A stretch of DNA of 64,000 bases, taken from Citrobacter sedlakii NBRC 105722. Lineage in GTDB: Bacteria > Pseudomonadota > Gammaproteobacteria > Enterobacterales > Enterobacteriaceae. Of this stretch, positions 8,654 to 20,561 are shown piece by piece. Every line of letters begins with the position of its first letter. Within the stretch, counting starts at the first letter, position 1. The notes beneath the pieces were generated by a model that saw only the letters and a program-made list of their open reading frames with translations, searched no databases and was not told where the DNA came from. Where the stretch lies: positions 248,001-312,000 of the forward strand of contig NZ_BBNB01000001.1 of the NCBI RefSeq assembly GCF_000759835.1. The letters are read 5' to 3'. The position numbers and the translations under genes were made by a program.

Positions 8654-9547
8654 ATGAATGCATTGTTGTACTGTCTGGTGGTAATGATTTGGGGCACGAC
8701 GTGGATCGCCATTTATCTGCAACAGGGCCCCGTGGCCGCCCCGGTGTCTATCTTCTGGCGTTTTGCCGTAGCGACGGCGCTGATGATGGTCATTCTTCTG
8801 GTACGGGGCAAACTGCGCAAACTGACGCCCCGCGACCATCTGTTCTGTCTGTTGCAGGGCGCGTGTGTCTTTTGTTTTAACTTCTGGTGTTTTTATACCG
8901 CCGCCGCGTGGATCAACACGGGGCTGGAATCGGTGATTTTCTCTATGGCGGTGCTGTTTAACGCAGTGAACAGCTTTATTTTCTTCGCACAAAAGCCGCC
9001 AGCTCGCTTCTTTGCCGCTGCCGCGCTGGGACTGACGGGGATCGTGACGCTGTTCTGGCAGGATCTGGTCGGCAGCGGCTTTAGCCAGGAACTGCTCTGG
9101 GGAATTGGACTTAGCGCACTGGGCACCTTCGGCTTTTCACTCGGTAATATGATCAGCCTGCGACATCAAAAGAACGGGCTGGAAATCATGACCACGAACA
9201 GTTGGGCAATGCTGTACGGTACGCTTTTGATTGCCATCATCGCCCTGCTGCGCGGCGACAGTTTTATGCCGCAGTGGACCGTCAGTTACCTGGGCGCCCT
9301 GCTGTATCTGGCGGTTTTTGGTTCGGTGATTGCTTTTGGCGCTTATTTCACCCTGGTCGGGCGTATCGGCCCCGGCAACGCCGCTTACAGTACGCTGCTG
9401 TTTCCGCTGGTCGCGCTGTCGATCTCCACTTTCTACGAAGGCTATGTCTGGCAGATGAATGCGGTCGTGGGGCTGGCGCTGATCTTACTGGGCAATCTGG
9501 TGATGTTCGCAAAACCGCCAGCGCTTTTGCGTCGGCGGCTGGCGTAG
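8654..9547 (+). CDS. EamA (DMT) family exporter
   Basis: 297 residues from the ATG at 8654; a GTG three bases earlier is equally placed behind GAGG at 8641. Ten hydrophobic segments in two EamA repeats, opening with the typical VVMIWGTTWIAIYLQQGPV and ending in a second repeat (SVIAFGAYFTLVGRIGPGNA). DMT exporters move amino acids, purines or drugs; the substrate cannot be read from sequence. Probably controlled by the divergent AraC protein. Confidence 0.88.
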   Translation: MNALLYCLVVMIWGTTWIAIYLQQGPVAAPVSIFWRFAVATALMMVILLVRGKLRKLTPRDHLFCLLQGACVFCFNFWCFYTAAAWINTGLESVIFSMAVLFNAVNSFIFFAQKPPARFFAAAALGLTGIVTLFWQDLVGSGFSQELLWGIGLSALGTFGFSLGNMISLRHQKNGLEIMTTNSWAMLYGTLLIAIIALLRGDSFMPQWTVSYLGALLYLAVFGSVIAFGAYFTLVGRIGPGNAAYSTLLFPLVALSISTFYEGYVWQMNAVVGLALILLGNLVMFAKPPALLRRRLA

Positions 9548-9585
9548 TCACAGCGCCATCGGGCGATGGCGCGAGAAGAACGGCG

Positions 9586-10254
9586 TTATTTCTGGCGAAC
9601 TTCAAACATGGTGGCGTCGGTGGCCATGTTATCCACGACCTGCTTAAGCGTTTCAAACGCCATCGGCGTACTTTCGTTGTTCAGATCTTTCCCTTCGCCC
9701 TGGCGAACCACTTTAATAACAGGCTTGTTGGTCGCCGCGTCGATTAACTCGCCTTCAAAGTAGAGATGGGTGTCCATGGTACGGTGTCCCGTCGCCATTT
9801 GCGTTCCGGCAACCAGCAGCGCAACCGGCACCACTTCATAGAACTGCAACCCTTCTTTGCTGGCGTCAACACCGGTAATGGCGCCACGGAAGATCAGGCT
9901 ACGCGGGCCAGGCGTGGTCACCAGCGGTTTACGCTGCGCAATGGCGCCTTTCATTTTGGTGTTAGTGTAATTCAACAACTCGTCGAGGACCTTCTGACCG
10001 ACCTGCGTGTTCGGCTTGGGTACCGGGTAATACGTGATGGGCGTCCAGACAACGCTGTCGTAATTGGCGGCATTATAGTCAGGATCAACCCAACGCAGCA
10101 CCGGCTGTCCTGATGCCGATGTCGTTTCCTCGAGGCTGGAGTAATCCTTTAAAAAGCCAGAATATTTTTCCGGTTGTGTGATTTTTGACGCACAACCGGA
10201 TAAGGTCAGTAACCCTGCAAGCATAGCAACGCTGAAAAAAGTACGAGTACGCAT
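9586..10254 (-). CDS. ydcL: YdcL lipoprotein, DUF3313 family
   Basis: 222 residues from the ATG at 10254, the E. coli YdcL length. Signal peptide with lipobox LSGC (Cys21) followed by ASK, so sorting to the outer membrane is likely. The mature body (KITQPEKYSGFL, VLRWVDPDY, GTQMATGHRTMDTHLYFEGE) matches remembered YdcL closely. Function unknown. AAGGGATC precedes the ATG. A longer reading to 10311 would ruin the signal peptide. Confidence 0.95.
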   Translation of the reverse strand: MRTRTFFSVAMLAGLLTLSGCASKITQPEKYSGFLKDYSSLEETTSASGQPVLRWVDPDYNAANYDSVVWTPITYYPVPKPNTQVGQKVLDELLNYTNTKMKGAIAQRKPLVTTPGPRSLIFRGAITGVDASKEGLQFYEVVPVALLVAGTQMATGHRTMDTHLYFEGELIDAATNKPVIKVVRQGEGKDLNNESTPMAFETLKQVVDNMATDATMFEVRQK

Positions 10255-10397
10255 GAAACGATCCCTTAAATGTGCACATATGCATGCGCAATAATAGCAA
10301 AGGGAAATCATTTATGTTGCATTAAAAATGGTAAGTAAACCACACTTTACCGACCCTTTTTTGTCCAGAAATAAATGGCGTACTCATCCTTCCGGCA

Positions 10398-10994
10398 TCA
10401 CGCCATTTTGCGAGCTAACAGGGTGGCAAAACGCAGCTTAATCCGGTTGCCGTTCGCATCGGTACGATGTAGCTCACCAACATCTTCATTGTATTTCAGC
10501 TGCTCCCAACCTGCGTAGTAGTCGCGCAGTTCCCCTTCCCTGAAGGCAAACGGAAAACCAACGGTGCAGGGGTAGTCTGCCGTATCCATCGCCGCGACGA
10601 TCAGGTTATACCCTCCCGGTTTAGTACAACGCTGCATGTTAGCGATGAGCCCCGGGATCGTGTTGGCCTCAAGGAACATCAATACCACGGTCGAGAGGAT
10701 AAAATCGTACTCGCCGTCAAAACGTAGAGCATTAAGATCCACCACGTTGGTTTGCAGATTCTCCAGCCCTTCGGCTGCTTTAATACGCTCAACATTCTTG
10801 ATGCTCATCGGGTTTTTATCCCATGCGGTCACATCAAAACCGTTCGCTGCCAGATACAGACTATTACGGCCATTGCCGCAGCCCAAATCCAACGTTTTAC
10901 CCGGCTTAACCACCCTGACAGCATCCAGCACTTCAGAATGGGTGCGGGTTAAATCATATTTTTCAGTAAAGTAATGTTCGTCGCGAAGGGTCAT
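10398..10994 (-). CDS. tehB: tellurite methyltransferase TehB
   Basis: 198 residues. SAM-dependent class I methyltransferase with motif [13 protein letters not shown] (about residues 34-45) and [12 protein letters not shown] (about 100). TehB methylates tellurite and related oxyanions in vitro; the physiological substrate is uncertain. The ATG overlaps the tehA stop by four bases (ATGA), so it is co-translated with tehA. Confidence 0.95.
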   Translation of the reverse strand: MTLRDEHYFTEKYDLTRTHSEVLDAVRVVKPGKTLDLGCGNGRNSLYLAANGFDVTAWDKNPMSIKNVERIKAAEGLENLQTNVVDLNALRFDGEYDFILSTVVLMFLEANTIPGLIANMQRCTKPGGYNLIVAAMDTADYPCTVGFPFAFREGELRDYYAGWEQLKYNEDVGELHRTDANGNRIKLRFATLLARKMA

Positions 10995-11995
10995 TTTTTA
11001 TCCTCAGTTTTTAACAGCGCCGAACGTTCAGTGCGGATAAGCAGTTTACCTTCCACCAGTAACGCGAACGTACGGACCAGCAATAATGCAATAATAACAT
11101 TCGTAAAGATGAATAAAGGCACGGCGAGGCTGTGGAAAAAACCGGACTCGCTGGCATGACCGAGATGCAGCCCTGTCGTGGCCAGCGCTGACACGCCGAA
11201 CGAGAAACTCCAGAAGGAGGCATTAAAGGGTTGTGACAAATACCACGGCATCAGCCGCAGCATAAAAAGCAACTGAAGCAGGCCATAGCCAAACAGCATC
11301 TTCGCCAGCGTATCGCTTTCGCCGCCGTTAACGCTAAGCCAGGCGCTACAGGCCACCAGCGCGGGCGCCAGTTGAATGCCAAGAGATGTCCGCAGTACGG
11401 TGGGGAGTTCTCCGGCGCTACGCAGGCGCTGCAGGATCACCGGCTCAAGGCTGAGCCACGAAAAGACCCCCGCGCCCAGAAAGACCAGACCGGCATCGGT
11501 ATAACCCAGCGCGCCGCAGGCCATCGCGCTGATAAAATTATTGGCGACGGTCGGCAGATACAACCCCGGCGTGGTGGCCTCTTGTGGATGTGCGCCGCGC
11601 CACAGCCCCGCCGTTTGCCAGGCGGCATAGGCCAGTTGGATCACCACGCCTATGCTGAACAGCGCCACCGCCAGCGGCCGGCTCCAGGGAACAAACCCGA
11701 TAGCGACCAGCATTGTGGTCGCCGGAAACAGGCTGACAAAACTGCTCATGACCGGATGGCGAATTTCCGCAATCACGCTGTGCGGAAAACGCACCAGCCG
11801 GGTCATAAATGCCAGCGTCAGCAGTCCCCATATCGCCATCGCCAGGATCACCAGCGCGTCGCCAATCCAGTGGCTGACGGCCCAAATATGACTGGCATAG
11901 CGCCAGGCAAAGCCCATCCCAATAGTCCCCAGCACCATGCCAAAATAGCCGGCGGGCAAATTCAGAACACAATCACCTGCTTTTTCTTTACGCAT
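10991..11995 (-). CDS. tehA: tellurite-resistance/dicarboxylate transporter TehA
   Basis: 334 residues with ten hydrophobic helices. SLAC1-type anion channel homologue; E. coli TehA is 330 aa. Characteristic [20 protein letters not shown] near the N-terminus and [19 protein letters not shown] in the later helices. The N-terminus is a few residues longer than in E. coli and the ribosome-binding site is weak. First gene of tehAB, with an NsrR-like palindrome over its probable promoter. Confidence 0.94.
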   Translation of the reverse strand: MRKEKAGDCVLNLPAGYFGMVLGTIGMGFAWRYASHIWAVSHWIGDALVILAMAIWGLLTLAFMTRLVRFPHSVIAEIRHPVMSSFVSLFPATTMLVAIGFVPWSRPLAVALFSIGVVIQLAYAAWQTAGLWRGAHPQEATTPGLYLPTVANNFISAMACGALGYTDAGLVFLGAGVFSWLSLEPVILQRLRSAGELPTVLRTSLGIQLAPALVACSAWLSVNGGESDTLAKMLFGYGLLQLLFMLRLMPWYLSQPFNASFWSFSFGVSALATTGLHLGHASESGFFHSLAVPLFIFTNVIIALLLVRTFALLVEGKLLIRTERSALLKTEDKK

Positions 11996-12012
11996 TTTGT
12001 TTAATTTATAAA

Positions 12013-12029
12013 GTATATTTTAAATGCAT
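12013..12029. promoter_or_regulatory. NsrR-like operator at the tehA promoter
   Basis: GTATATTT-T-AAATGCAT resembles the NsrR palindrome (ATGCATTT, one base, AAATGCAT): the right half is perfect and the left has two mismatches. It lies 18-34 bp upstream of the tehA ATG and overlaps TTACAT and TATACT elements that would serve as -35 and -10. NsrR would repress until nitric oxide is present. Binding is inferred. Confidence 0.5.
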
Positions 12030-12107
12030 TTTATGTAATTTCTCTGCGTTTAGCCAGCGACGTAAAATTTGCTACGGTTATAGTGAGCGAAACCACGGAT
12101 ACCTTGT

Positions 12108-13088
12108 ATGCAAAAATACCGCCTTGATGAGACCCCGCGCGCCTTCAGCTATCAGGAAAACGATCGGAAACAGCATGTCCTTTTGCGCCAGATTATCGCC
12201 CTGATTGACTTCAACGATGTCAAAGCCGGCGATGTCGGCGGCTGGCTCGATCACGAAAGCGCATTGTCTCAGGAAGGCACGTGCTGGATCTACGATGAAA
12301 ATTCGCTGGTTTTTTCTGGCGCTAAAATCAGCGGAAACGCCCGCATCACCCAGCCCTGCGTCATTCGCGACGGCGCACGTATTGGCGATAATGTCTGGAT
12401 AGACCACGCGGAGATAAGTCACGGCGCTGAAATAAGTGACAACGTCACTGTTCAGGCGTCCACCGTACGCGGTGAGTGTCGGTTGTCCGGCGATGCACGC
12501 ATTCTGCACCAGTCAGAAATTTTTGCCGCGCGGGGAATGACGACCGAATGCGATCAACTTTTACAGATTTACGATCGTGCCACGGTCGCTCATTCTCAGA
12601 TTGTACATCAGGCGCAAATCTATGGGGACGCCATTGTCACCCATGCGTTTATCGAACACCGGGCCGAAGTGTTTGATTTCGCGCTTGTTGAAGGCAACGC
12701 TGAAAATAACGTCTGGTTGTGTGATTGCGCCAAAGTATACGGCCACGCGCGCGTCATCGCGGGTTTCGAGGAAGACGCGATCCCCACTCTACGCTACAGT
12801 TCGCAGGTTGCCGAACAGGCGACGGTAGAAGGCAACTGCGTGCTCAAACATCACGTAATGGTGGGTGGAAAGGCGCGACTGTGCGGCGGCCCGATGTTAC
12901 TTGACGATCACGTGTTGATTGAGGGCGATGCGCGTATTAACGGCGAAGTAGTGATCGAAAATCACGTGGATATTGGCGGTTCAACCGTTATCGAGGCTTC
13001 AGGCGATGAGGCCATTCATCTGCGTGGCCCCAAAGTCTACCAAGGCGAGCAGTATATCACCCGCACCCCGCTGGTTGGCTCAGTCTGA
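12108..13088 (+). CDS. ydcK: YdcK, left-handed beta-helix (hexapeptide-repeat) protein
   Basis: 326 residues, the E. coli length. Repeated hexapeptide-like units run from about residue 70 to the end ([53 protein letters not shown]), predicting a left-handed parallel beta-helix as in acyl- or acetyltransferases. No catalytic assignment is possible. Divergent from tehA; its 3' end overlaps convergent rimL by nine bases. Confidence 0.93.
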   Translation: MQKYRLDETPRAFSYQENDRKQHVLLRQIIALIDFNDVKAGDVGGWLDHESALSQEGTCWIYDENSLVFSGAKISGNARITQPCVIRDGARIGDNVWIDHAEISHGAEISDNVTVQASTVRGECRLSGDARILHQSEIFAARGMTTECDQLLQIYDRATVAHSQIVHQAQIYGDAIVTHAFIEHRAEVFDFALVEGNAENNVWLCDCAKVYGHARVIAGFEEDAIPTLRYSSQVAEQATVEGNCVLKHHVMVGGKARLCGGPMLLDDHVLIEGDARINGEVVIENHVDIGGSTVIEASGDEAIHLRGPKVYQGEQYITRTPLVGSV

Positions 13089-13625
13089 TGACGCGCTGAT
13101 AATACGGGCATAAAGGTTCACGTCGTCATAGCGGCCGTTCAGGTATTCAGCCTGTTTCAGACAGCCTTCCAGTTCAAAGCCGTTGCGCCGGGCAACCTGA
13201 TTACTGGCGTGATTGGCCACCCGACATTTAATCACAAAGCGCCTCACCTCGCCGCGCTCAGCGTAGTGGCGCATTAGCGCCTGAAGCGCGCGTGACATCG
13301 TGCCTTTTCCCTGATGCGACTCATCCAGCCAGTAACCGATATATGCAGCTTTATTTAATGGCTCAATCTGATTAAACGACAGTACGCCCACCAGTTCATC
13401 GCCGGCCATAATCATGTACATTTTCGCATAGCCGCGTTGATGCAACAGGATATTCCCCTGCACGCTTTTACGCGTGTCTTCTTCCTCGCGCACTGACGCA
13501 GGCCAGTTCAGCGACTGCTGCAGCCAGGCGCTGTTTTTGCGCACCAGCTGATGCAGTGGCGCAATATGATGCTCCGCAACCGCCTGCAGCTGCAGGTTCT
13601 CGCCCGCGTTGATTGTTTCTGTCAT
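13080..13625 (-). CDS. rimL: ribosomal protein L7/L12 serine N-acetyltransferase RimL
   Basis: 181 residues from the ATG at 13625 (E. coli 179). GNAT fold with [20 protein letters not shown] as the acetyl-CoA motif A and [21 protein letters not shown] as motif B. RimL acetylates the N-terminal serine of L12, giving L7. An upstream in-frame ATG at 13709 would add 28 residues unlike the family and is rejected. Confidence 0.93.
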   Translation of the reverse strand: MTETINAGENLQLQAVAEHHIAPLHQLVRKNSAWLQQSLNWPASVREEEDTRKSVQGNILLHQRGYAKMYMIMAGDELVGVLSFNQIEPLNKAAYIGYWLDESHQGKGTMSRALQALMRHYAERGEVRRFVIKCRVANHASNQVARRNGFELEGCLKQAEYLNGRYDDVNLYARIISASSD

Positions 13626-13709
13626 ATTGACTCCTGTTTTGCCGTACCGCCGCCCAGCATTCTGTTTAGCAGATTTTTCAGCGGTAATGCAAACACTTAG
13701 CCAAAACAA

Positions 13710-13742
13710 GAAGGGCCTCCCGATGCGTGGGAAGCCCTTTTC
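13710..13742 (-). terminator. rho-independent terminator after ydcH
   Basis: AAGGGC-TCCC paired with GGGA-GCCCTT across a short loop, flanked by T-rich tracts on both strands, 16 bp past the ydcH stop. It may also act on transcripts from the other strand. Confidence 0.75.
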
Positions 13743-13757
13743 AGAGAACGGGAGCGG

Positions 13758-13988
13758 TTATACCTGACTCTCGTTAGCACTCTCTTTCTGTAAGATTTTG
13801 AGCATATCGTCCTTTAGCTGGAGTTTCTGTTTTTTAAGGCGAACGACTTCGAGATTGTATCCCCGACCATCGGCGCCTTCCAGCCTGGCTATTTCGTGAT
13901 CAAGGTTATTGTGCTTTTCGAAAAGAGACAGAAAGCGAGGGTTCTCGGTTTTCAGTCGGGAAATCAGATCTCTGTATTCTGGAAACAT
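13758..13988 (-). CDS. ydcH: YdcH, DUF465 small coiled-coil protein
   Basis: 76 residues (E. coli 74). Mostly charged helix with a heptad-like pattern (FLSLFEKHNNLDHEIARLEG, VVRLKKQKLQLKDDMLKILQ). DUF465 proteins are small, widespread in proteobacteria and of unknown role. GGGAG precedes the ATG. Own terminator downstream. Confidence 0.94.
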   Translation of the reverse strand: MFPEYRDLISRLKTENPRFLSLFEKHNNLDHEIARLEGADGRGYNLEVVRLKKQKLQLKDDMLKILQKESANESQV

Positions 13989-14115
13989 ACGCTCTCCCTG
14001 TTAGTGAACAAACGCGTGTATAAGAAATACACATCTTCAGCTTACTCATTTGAGTCAGGGAAAAATGCGAACGGGATCGTGTTTAGTTCTTGTACAGATA
14101 TTTCGGGGAAACGCT

Positions 14116-14142
14116 GACGCCCCTTGCCTTGCAAAGGGCGTC
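14116..14142 (-). terminator. stem-loop after mdoD
   Basis: GACGCCC...GGGCGTC with an internal CTTG/CAAG extension lies eight bases past the mdoD stop. The trailing T tract is poor, so efficiency is uncertain. Confidence 0.55.
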
Positions 14143-14149
14143 GCGAGGA

Positions 14150-15805
14150 TCAACGCATCACGCGATCATCGACATAGCGACGCTTGTCCGGCGCGGGAGG
14201 AAAATACTGATACAGCCAGGTTTCGCTAATCGCCTCGCCCTGGCAACGCAGGAACACGCGCATATCCACCGGTTCGGTCGAATCAGAGGTAGGATACCAG
14301 TCAAACTGGATGCGGTAGCCGTCGAACGGTTCGACGTAGAGAATTTCAATCTGCTTCGCTTCGCCGCTGGAAAGCGTAATCACCGGCTCAATGCCTTTAG
14401 GCGCCGCAGCTTTCAGATCGCCGCCAACGAAATCAATGGCAAAACGACGCGCCCATTTTTCCGGATAATGCTCGCCCGGTGCCCAGCCTTCCGGAAATCC
14501 GCCCATACCGGTACGGGTAGCCATCACGCGCGCCAGCGGCGAACGAACCGGCGGCTGCGCGCTCCAGTACAGTCGGTATTTGTACGTCAGTTCATCTCCC
14601 GCCTTGATCGATTTTTCCGGCTGCCAGAAACAGACCACGTTATCCAGCGTTTCGCCCGTGGTCGGGATCTCCATCAGCCCGATGGTGCCCTTGCCCCACT
14701 GGTTACGGGGCTCCACCCACAGGCTCGGACGCTTGTTGTACCAGCCCATAATGTCCTGATAGTGGCTAAAGTCCCGATCCAACTGCAGCAGACCGAAGCC
14801 TTTCGGGTTGTTGTCGGTATAGGCGTTAAACTGCAATTTTTGCGGGTTGTTCAGCGGGCGACAGATCCATTCGCCGTTGCCGCGCCACATCGCCAGTCGG
14901 TCAGAGTCGTGGATCTGCGGATGAATGGTATCGCACATGCGGCGTTCGTTATTGCCGCAGCTGAACATGCTGGTCATCGGCGCAATACCCAGTTGTTTGA
15001 TGTCCTTGCGGGCGTACAGGCGATTTTCAACGTCCATGATCACCTGGCTCTTCTCACAGTGGATCACGAATTTATAGGCGCCGGTAATGCTTGGGCTGTC
15101 TAACAGCGCATACACGGTAAACGTGGTGGCCCCCGGCTTCACTGTATCAAACCAGAAAGCGGTAAAGTCCGGGAACTCCTCTTTCGTGTCGGTGTAGGTG
15201 TCAATCGCCAGACCACGGGCAGACAGGCCGTACTGATAGGTATCGTCCACCGCGCGGAAATAGCTGGCGCCAAGGAATGACACGACGTCACGTCGCGCCA
15301 GTTCGGGCGCTTTGAATACGCGGAAACCGGCAAAACCGAGGTCGGTTTGGCCCTCAAGCTGTTTAGTGTCCACGCCCGCGTCGTTATATTTGAACAGCTC
15401 CGGGCGGAAGTGGATTTCACGCGCCATATGCGTGGCGGCGTCGACAGAGAACATGCGCACCCGGCGACGGAAGCCCATCCCCACGTGGAAGAACTGAGCA
15501 TCCAGTTGGCGGCCCTCGACGTTATTCCACAGCGACCGGGCGGCGTCATACTGAATGCTGTTGTAAGCCTGAGGCGTCAGATTCGCCAGGGTGTCCGGCA
15601 ACGCGCGTGGCGCGCCGCCCCACGGTTTCTGCGCGAGATCGTGGGCCATGGATTGCAGCACCGAATAATCAAACCGCACAGTTTGCCCGTCGGCGATATC
15701 TGATTCGGCCGCGTATGCGGCGCGGGTAAAGAGTGAAGCAATACCGCCGGTACCGCACACGGCGGCCATTGCCATTGAACCTTTAATAAATCGTCTGCGA
15801 TTCAT
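14150..15805 (-). CDS. mdoD: glucan biosynthesis protein D (osmoregulated periplasmic glucans)
   Basis: 551 residues, identical in length to E. coli MdoD (OpgD). It carries a twin-arginine signal ([14 protein letters not shown]) ending AYA, for folded export to the periplasm, where MdoG/MdoD proteins shape the beta-glucan backbone. Family segments: [46 protein letters not shown]. It also controls glucan size in E. coli. Separate from mdoGH and transcribed alone. Confidence 0.95.
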   Translation of the reverse strand: MNRRRFIKGSMAMAAVCGTGGIASLFTRAAYAAESDIADGQTVRFDYSVLQSMAHDLAQKPWGGAPRALPDTLANLTPQAYNSIQYDAARSLWNNVEGRQLDAQFFHVGMGFRRRVRMFSVDAATHMAREIHFRPELFKYNDAGVDTKQLEGQTDLGFAGFRVFKAPELARRDVVSFLGASYFRAVDDTYQYGLSARGLAIDTYTDTKEEFPDFTAFWFDTVKPGATTFTVYALLDSPSITGAYKFVIHCEKSQVIMDVENRLYARKDIKQLGIAPMTSMFSCGNNERRMCDTIHPQIHDSDRLAMWRGNGEWICRPLNNPQKLQFNAYTDNNPKGFGLLQLDRDFSHYQDIMGWYNKRPSLWVEPRNQWGKGTIGLMEIPTTGETLDNVVCFWQPEKSIKAGDELTYKYRLYWSAQPPVRSPLARVMATRTGMGGFPEGWAPGEHYPEKWARRFAIDFVGGDLKAAAPKGIEPVITLSSGEAKQIEILYVEPFDGYRIQFDWYPTSDSTEPVDMRVFLRCQGEAISETWLYQYFPPAPDKRRYVDDRVMR

Positions 15806-16025
15806 ACCTGAAAATCAGTCCTTCTGGTCTCGTGAATGGTCCCGCGCTGGCGCTCGACAGCGGCAAGAGGAAGCATAATTCTGACCGCTCACTCTAGACA
15901 AATTTCATTAATAATCCAATTGTTGGCCGCTGATTATCTGAGCAAAACGTAAAATATTTTCTGTCGATCGGAACTGACTGATTCCCATGTAAACTTGCTT
16001 CTCGCGACCTTCAACTTTTGCAAAG

Positions 16026-17540
16026 CTAGTCGAGACTGACGTGTTGGGTCATGACTCGCTTAAACAGCGCCAGACGCGCGCGCATAAACCGGTTTTCAAC
16101 CTTGAAACCCGCTCGCTTGTTCAGGCCGATTCGCAGCAGCCGGTCGCGTCCTTTGATACAGGCAGGCCAGCGTACCGGGCCGTGAAGCGTATCGCAGGTA
16201 CGGCTGGCGTGACGGGCAAAGTTGACCCAGTAGTCGGCGACCTGCGCGGCGAAGGCCAGATCGTTTTCATTCACGTAGTCTCGCGCAGGCTCGGCGAGCG
16301 TGAGGGTATCAAACACATAAGGCACCTCGTTGCCATGCCACGCGCCGTTGGCGTAGGTATCGTGCTCGGCTTCCGCCACATAATCGAACCAGTAGCGCCA
16401 GCAGGGTTCTCCTACCCGCTGCTGCGCCTGCATCACCACATAGCCGAGCGCGGTAAAGGCCATGTCGCGACACACCTGACGCCCCAACTCTTCGTCCCCT
16501 TTCACGCCGGGATAGAGCAATTTAATCAGGCCGAGACCCAGCCTGCGTTCGCGGCGCAGTTTCTGGATTTGTTCAGCCAGATCGACGCCGAAAACGGCCA
16601 TCACACTCGCTTCGTCACTGTTGGAACCGATCATCAGCGGGACCGGATGCTGCTTCGCCGCAAAAAAGACATCCAGCATCGGTTCGGGCAACACGGCGTC
16701 GCCAGAGATCGGCGTCGGGGCGATTTTGTACGGCGCGCCGAGCGGCCAGAAAGCCTCTGCCGGAATCGCACGCAGCTGTTCAGCCGTCGCGTTTTGCAAT
16801 CCGAAGTGCCCCGCCAGCGCAATACCGTTTTCAAGGGCAATCTCGCGCGGCGTATCCGGTAAGGTGTAACCGCTCTGCACAATCGCTTTGTGAAACAGGC
16901 CGTTGCCCTTAGGCGACGCCAAAAGGGAAAGTACGCTGCGCGCGCCTGCGGATTCACCAAACAGCGTCACGTTCTGCGGATCGCCGCCAAACGCAGCGAT
17001 ATTTTCCTGTACCCAACGCAGCGCGGCGATTTGATCGAGCAGCGCAAAATTATTCACGCACTCATCGCTTTCCCCTTCCAGCGCCGGATGAGCGAAAAAG
17101 CCCAGGTGACCCAGACGGTAATTGACGGTGACGACCACAACCTCGCGCTTCGCCAGCGCAAGGCCGTCATACGGTGGAAGGCTTGCAGCGCCCAGGGTAT
17201 AGCCGCCGCCATGAAGCCAGACCATCACTGGCAGCGGTGCGCGCCGCCCGGCAGGAGACCAGACGTTAAGGTAGAGACAGTCTTCGGAGAACGCGCCCGG
17301 ATCGCCGCCGCCCAGCGCTTTACAGTATTCGATGTCCTGCCAGCTGGCACGGGAAAACGTATCAGCCTGACGCGTACCGGACCAGGGAGTGACCGGCTGC
17401 GGCGCGCGCCAGCGCCGTTCGCCGACCGGCGGCGCGGCATAGGGAATACCGCGCCAGATATGAATGTCTTTCTCAACGACACCGATCAGTTTTCCCTGTA
17501 CGGTATCGGCCAGCGGAATAGTGGGATTTACCATGTCCAT
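16026..17540 (-). CDS. type-B carboxylesterase (PnbA-like)
   Basis: 504 residues, alpha/beta hydrolase of the carboxylesterase B family. Visible: oxyanion-hole region MVWLHGGGYTLGA, signature EDCLYLNVWSP, nucleophile elbow TLFGESAGARS (Ser near residue 195) and catalytic-His region NGAWHGNEVPYVF. No signal peptide, so cytoplasmic. It starts 39 bp after ydcJ on the same strand, so the two are probably one operon. Absent between mdoD and ydcJ in E. coli; Salmonella carries a pnbA-annotated esterase in this area (from memory). Substrate unknown. Confidence 0.87.
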   Translation of the reverse strand: MDMVNPTIPLADTVQGKLIGVVEKDIHIWRGIPYAAPPVGERRWRAPQPVTPWSGTRQADTFSRASWQDIEYCKALGGGDPGAFSEDCLYLNVWSPAGRRAPLPVMVWLHGGGYTLGAASLPPYDGLALAKREVVVVTVNYRLGHLGFFAHPALEGESDECVNNFALLDQIAALRWVQENIAAFGGDPQNVTLFGESAGARSVLSLLASPKGNGLFHKAIVQSGYTLPDTPREIALENGIALAGHFGLQNATAEQLRAIPAEAFWPLGAPYKIAPTPISGDAVLPEPMLDVFFAAKQHPVPLMIGSNSDEASVMAVFGVDLAEQIQKLRRERRLGLGLIKLLYPGVKGDEELGRQVCRDMAFTALGYVVMQAQQRVGEPCWRYWFDYVAEAEHDTYANGAWHGNEVPYVFDTLTLAEPARDYVNENDLAFAAQVADYWVNFARHASRTCDTLHGPVRWPACIKGRDRLLRIGLNKRAGFKVENRFMRARLALFKRVMTQHVSLD

Positions 17541-17579
17541 GTTTACCCGGTAATTGCAAATTCCTACAGCATACCTTGA

Positions 17580-18923
17580 TTAAAGCAGGCCGCAACGCCG
17601 TTTACTGCGCTCCTCCGCCTCCTGGTACAGCGTAAACTCGTCCAACACCGGGCATCCCAGCGCCTGCTCAAACGCGTCGCGGCTGGCATTACCATGACGG
17701 CGCGCCTGGGTTTCATTTCCCAGGTTTGACTGGAAAATGCCCGCTGCGCTGACCGGTAAAAAATCTTCGTAGGTAATGGGCTGCGCCGCCACCCAACCGC
17801 GTTCAATGTGGGGCTGCGGGTCGTCACCAGGGTGAATGGCATGACGATGCGCTTCGCCCGTCGGCGTCAGTCGATAGCGAAACCAGGCCAGCCCTTGCTG
17901 GCGCAACAGGAATTCGCTGTCAGGAAATGCTTTAAACACCTCCTGCAAATGCAATTGATGCGTCAAATTGTCTTTCCCGGTCCCGGCGCGCTGGAGCAGC
18001 GCGTCATAAAGCTGCCGTCCTTTGACGGTCAGCGCCACCCCACGCTGCTCAATTTCGCCAAAGCGCGCGGTATGTGTGCCCTGCTTTTCGCCAGCAAACA
18101 ACACGGGTTCTTCCAGCGCTTTAAAGCTGGTCTGGCGCAGCAGGATCGGCACGTCGCGACGCGGCGGGCCTTCAATCAGTATTTTGGGTTCGATACCGCA
18201 TTCCGGCATCATCGCCTGTACACGGTCAATATCCAGCGTGCGCGGCGTGAGATGATTAATATGGCAGCCAGGAAAACAGACCACGTCGGCAATCAGCCGG
18301 TGCTCATTATGCAGCGCCAGATAGGTTTGCGCGTCCACGGTAGCATGACGGTGCCAGCGGAACGTTTCCAGCGCTTCCTCGACGAACTCCTGCGCCTGTG
18401 CCGCGTCGAAACCGTTTTGCTTGTCCCAGACATCAAGCAGTTCCCGGCAACGCGGCGTAAAAATATCACGTTGGGCGAGGATTTCCGCCGCGCGCTGACG
18501 TAACGCCGCATTTTCAATCAGCTCCAGGCGAAGCAGCGAAGTAAAGACCCGGAAAGGGTTTCGCGATAACGAGGCGTCATCGACGGGCCGGAACGCCGTC
18601 GAATGCACCGGTACGCCAGCCTGAGAAAGATCGTAATAGCTGACCGGAAACATGCCCATGATCGCAAACATGCGCCGTAACGTGGAAAGTTCCTCTGCCG
18701 TCCCGACGCGTATCGCCCCGTGCCGTTCTACGTTCAGACGGGCCAGTTCGTCGGCGTTAGCCAGTTTTTCGTGCAAGGTGGGGTTATTTTCCAGTACCGC
18801 CAGATTCACATCAGCGACCAGTTCGAGCAGCGTGCCGTACTGCGGAACTTCCTGCTGGTACATCGCTGACATTGCTTGCGAAAAATGTTCCCGAATCTCA
18901 TCTGCCGTGATGCTGTTCGCCAT
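17580..18923 (-). CDS. ydcJ: YdcJ, 2-oxoadipate dioxygenase/decarboxylase-like (HglS/DUF1338) metalloprotein
   Basis: 447 residues from the ATG at 18923, the E. coli YdcJ length. Candidate metal ligands are His68 (VERHGAIRVG) and the His in PGCHINHLTPRTLD near residue 220; a conserved Glu would complete the site. The related HglS enzymes use Fe(II) and O2 to turn 2-oxoadipate into 2-hydroxyglutarate in lysine breakdown. Whether YdcJ does this in enterics is not settled. First gene of a pair with the esterase and divergent from pcaHG. Confidence 0.9.
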   Translation of the reverse strand: MANSITADEIREHFSQAMSAMYQQEVPQYGTLLELVADVNLAVLENNPTLHEKLANADELARLNVERHGAIRVGTAEELSTLRRMFAIMGMFPVSYYDLSQAGVPVHSTAFRPVDDASLSRNPFRVFTSLLRLELIENAALRQRAAEILAQRDIFTPRCRELLDVWDKQNGFDAAQAQEFVEEALETFRWHRHATVDAQTYLALHNEHRLIADVVCFPGCHINHLTPRTLDIDRVQAMMPECGIEPKILIEGPPRRDVPILLRQTSFKALEEPVLFAGEKQGTHTARFGEIEQRGVALTVKGRQLYDALLQRAGTGKDNLTHQLHLQEVFKAFPDSEFLLRQQGLAWFRYRLTPTGEAHRHAIHPGDDPQPHIERGWVAAQPITYEDFLPVSAAGIFQSNLGNETQARRHGNASRDAFEQALGCPVLDEFTLYQEAEERSKRRCGLL

Positions 18924-19002
18924 AATGTCATGTCTCCAGTGAATGTTACCTGGAGTGTAGAAAAGGCCGTTCATTCCGTGGGGAAGAATTTACAAAGTGT
19001 GA

Positions 19003-20519
<1,517 letters not shown>

Positions 20520-20525
20520 CGGTAG

Positions 20526-20551
20526 CAGCGGGCTGGCGCTTCAGCCCGCTG
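20526..20551. terminator. bidirectional terminator between pcaG and ppaC
   Basis: CAGCGGGCT / AGCCCGCTG perfect nine-base stem in the 42 bp gap between two convergent stops. On the plus strand it is followed by GACGTTTTGC. Confidence 0.65.
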
Positions 20552-20561
20552 ACGTTTTGCA

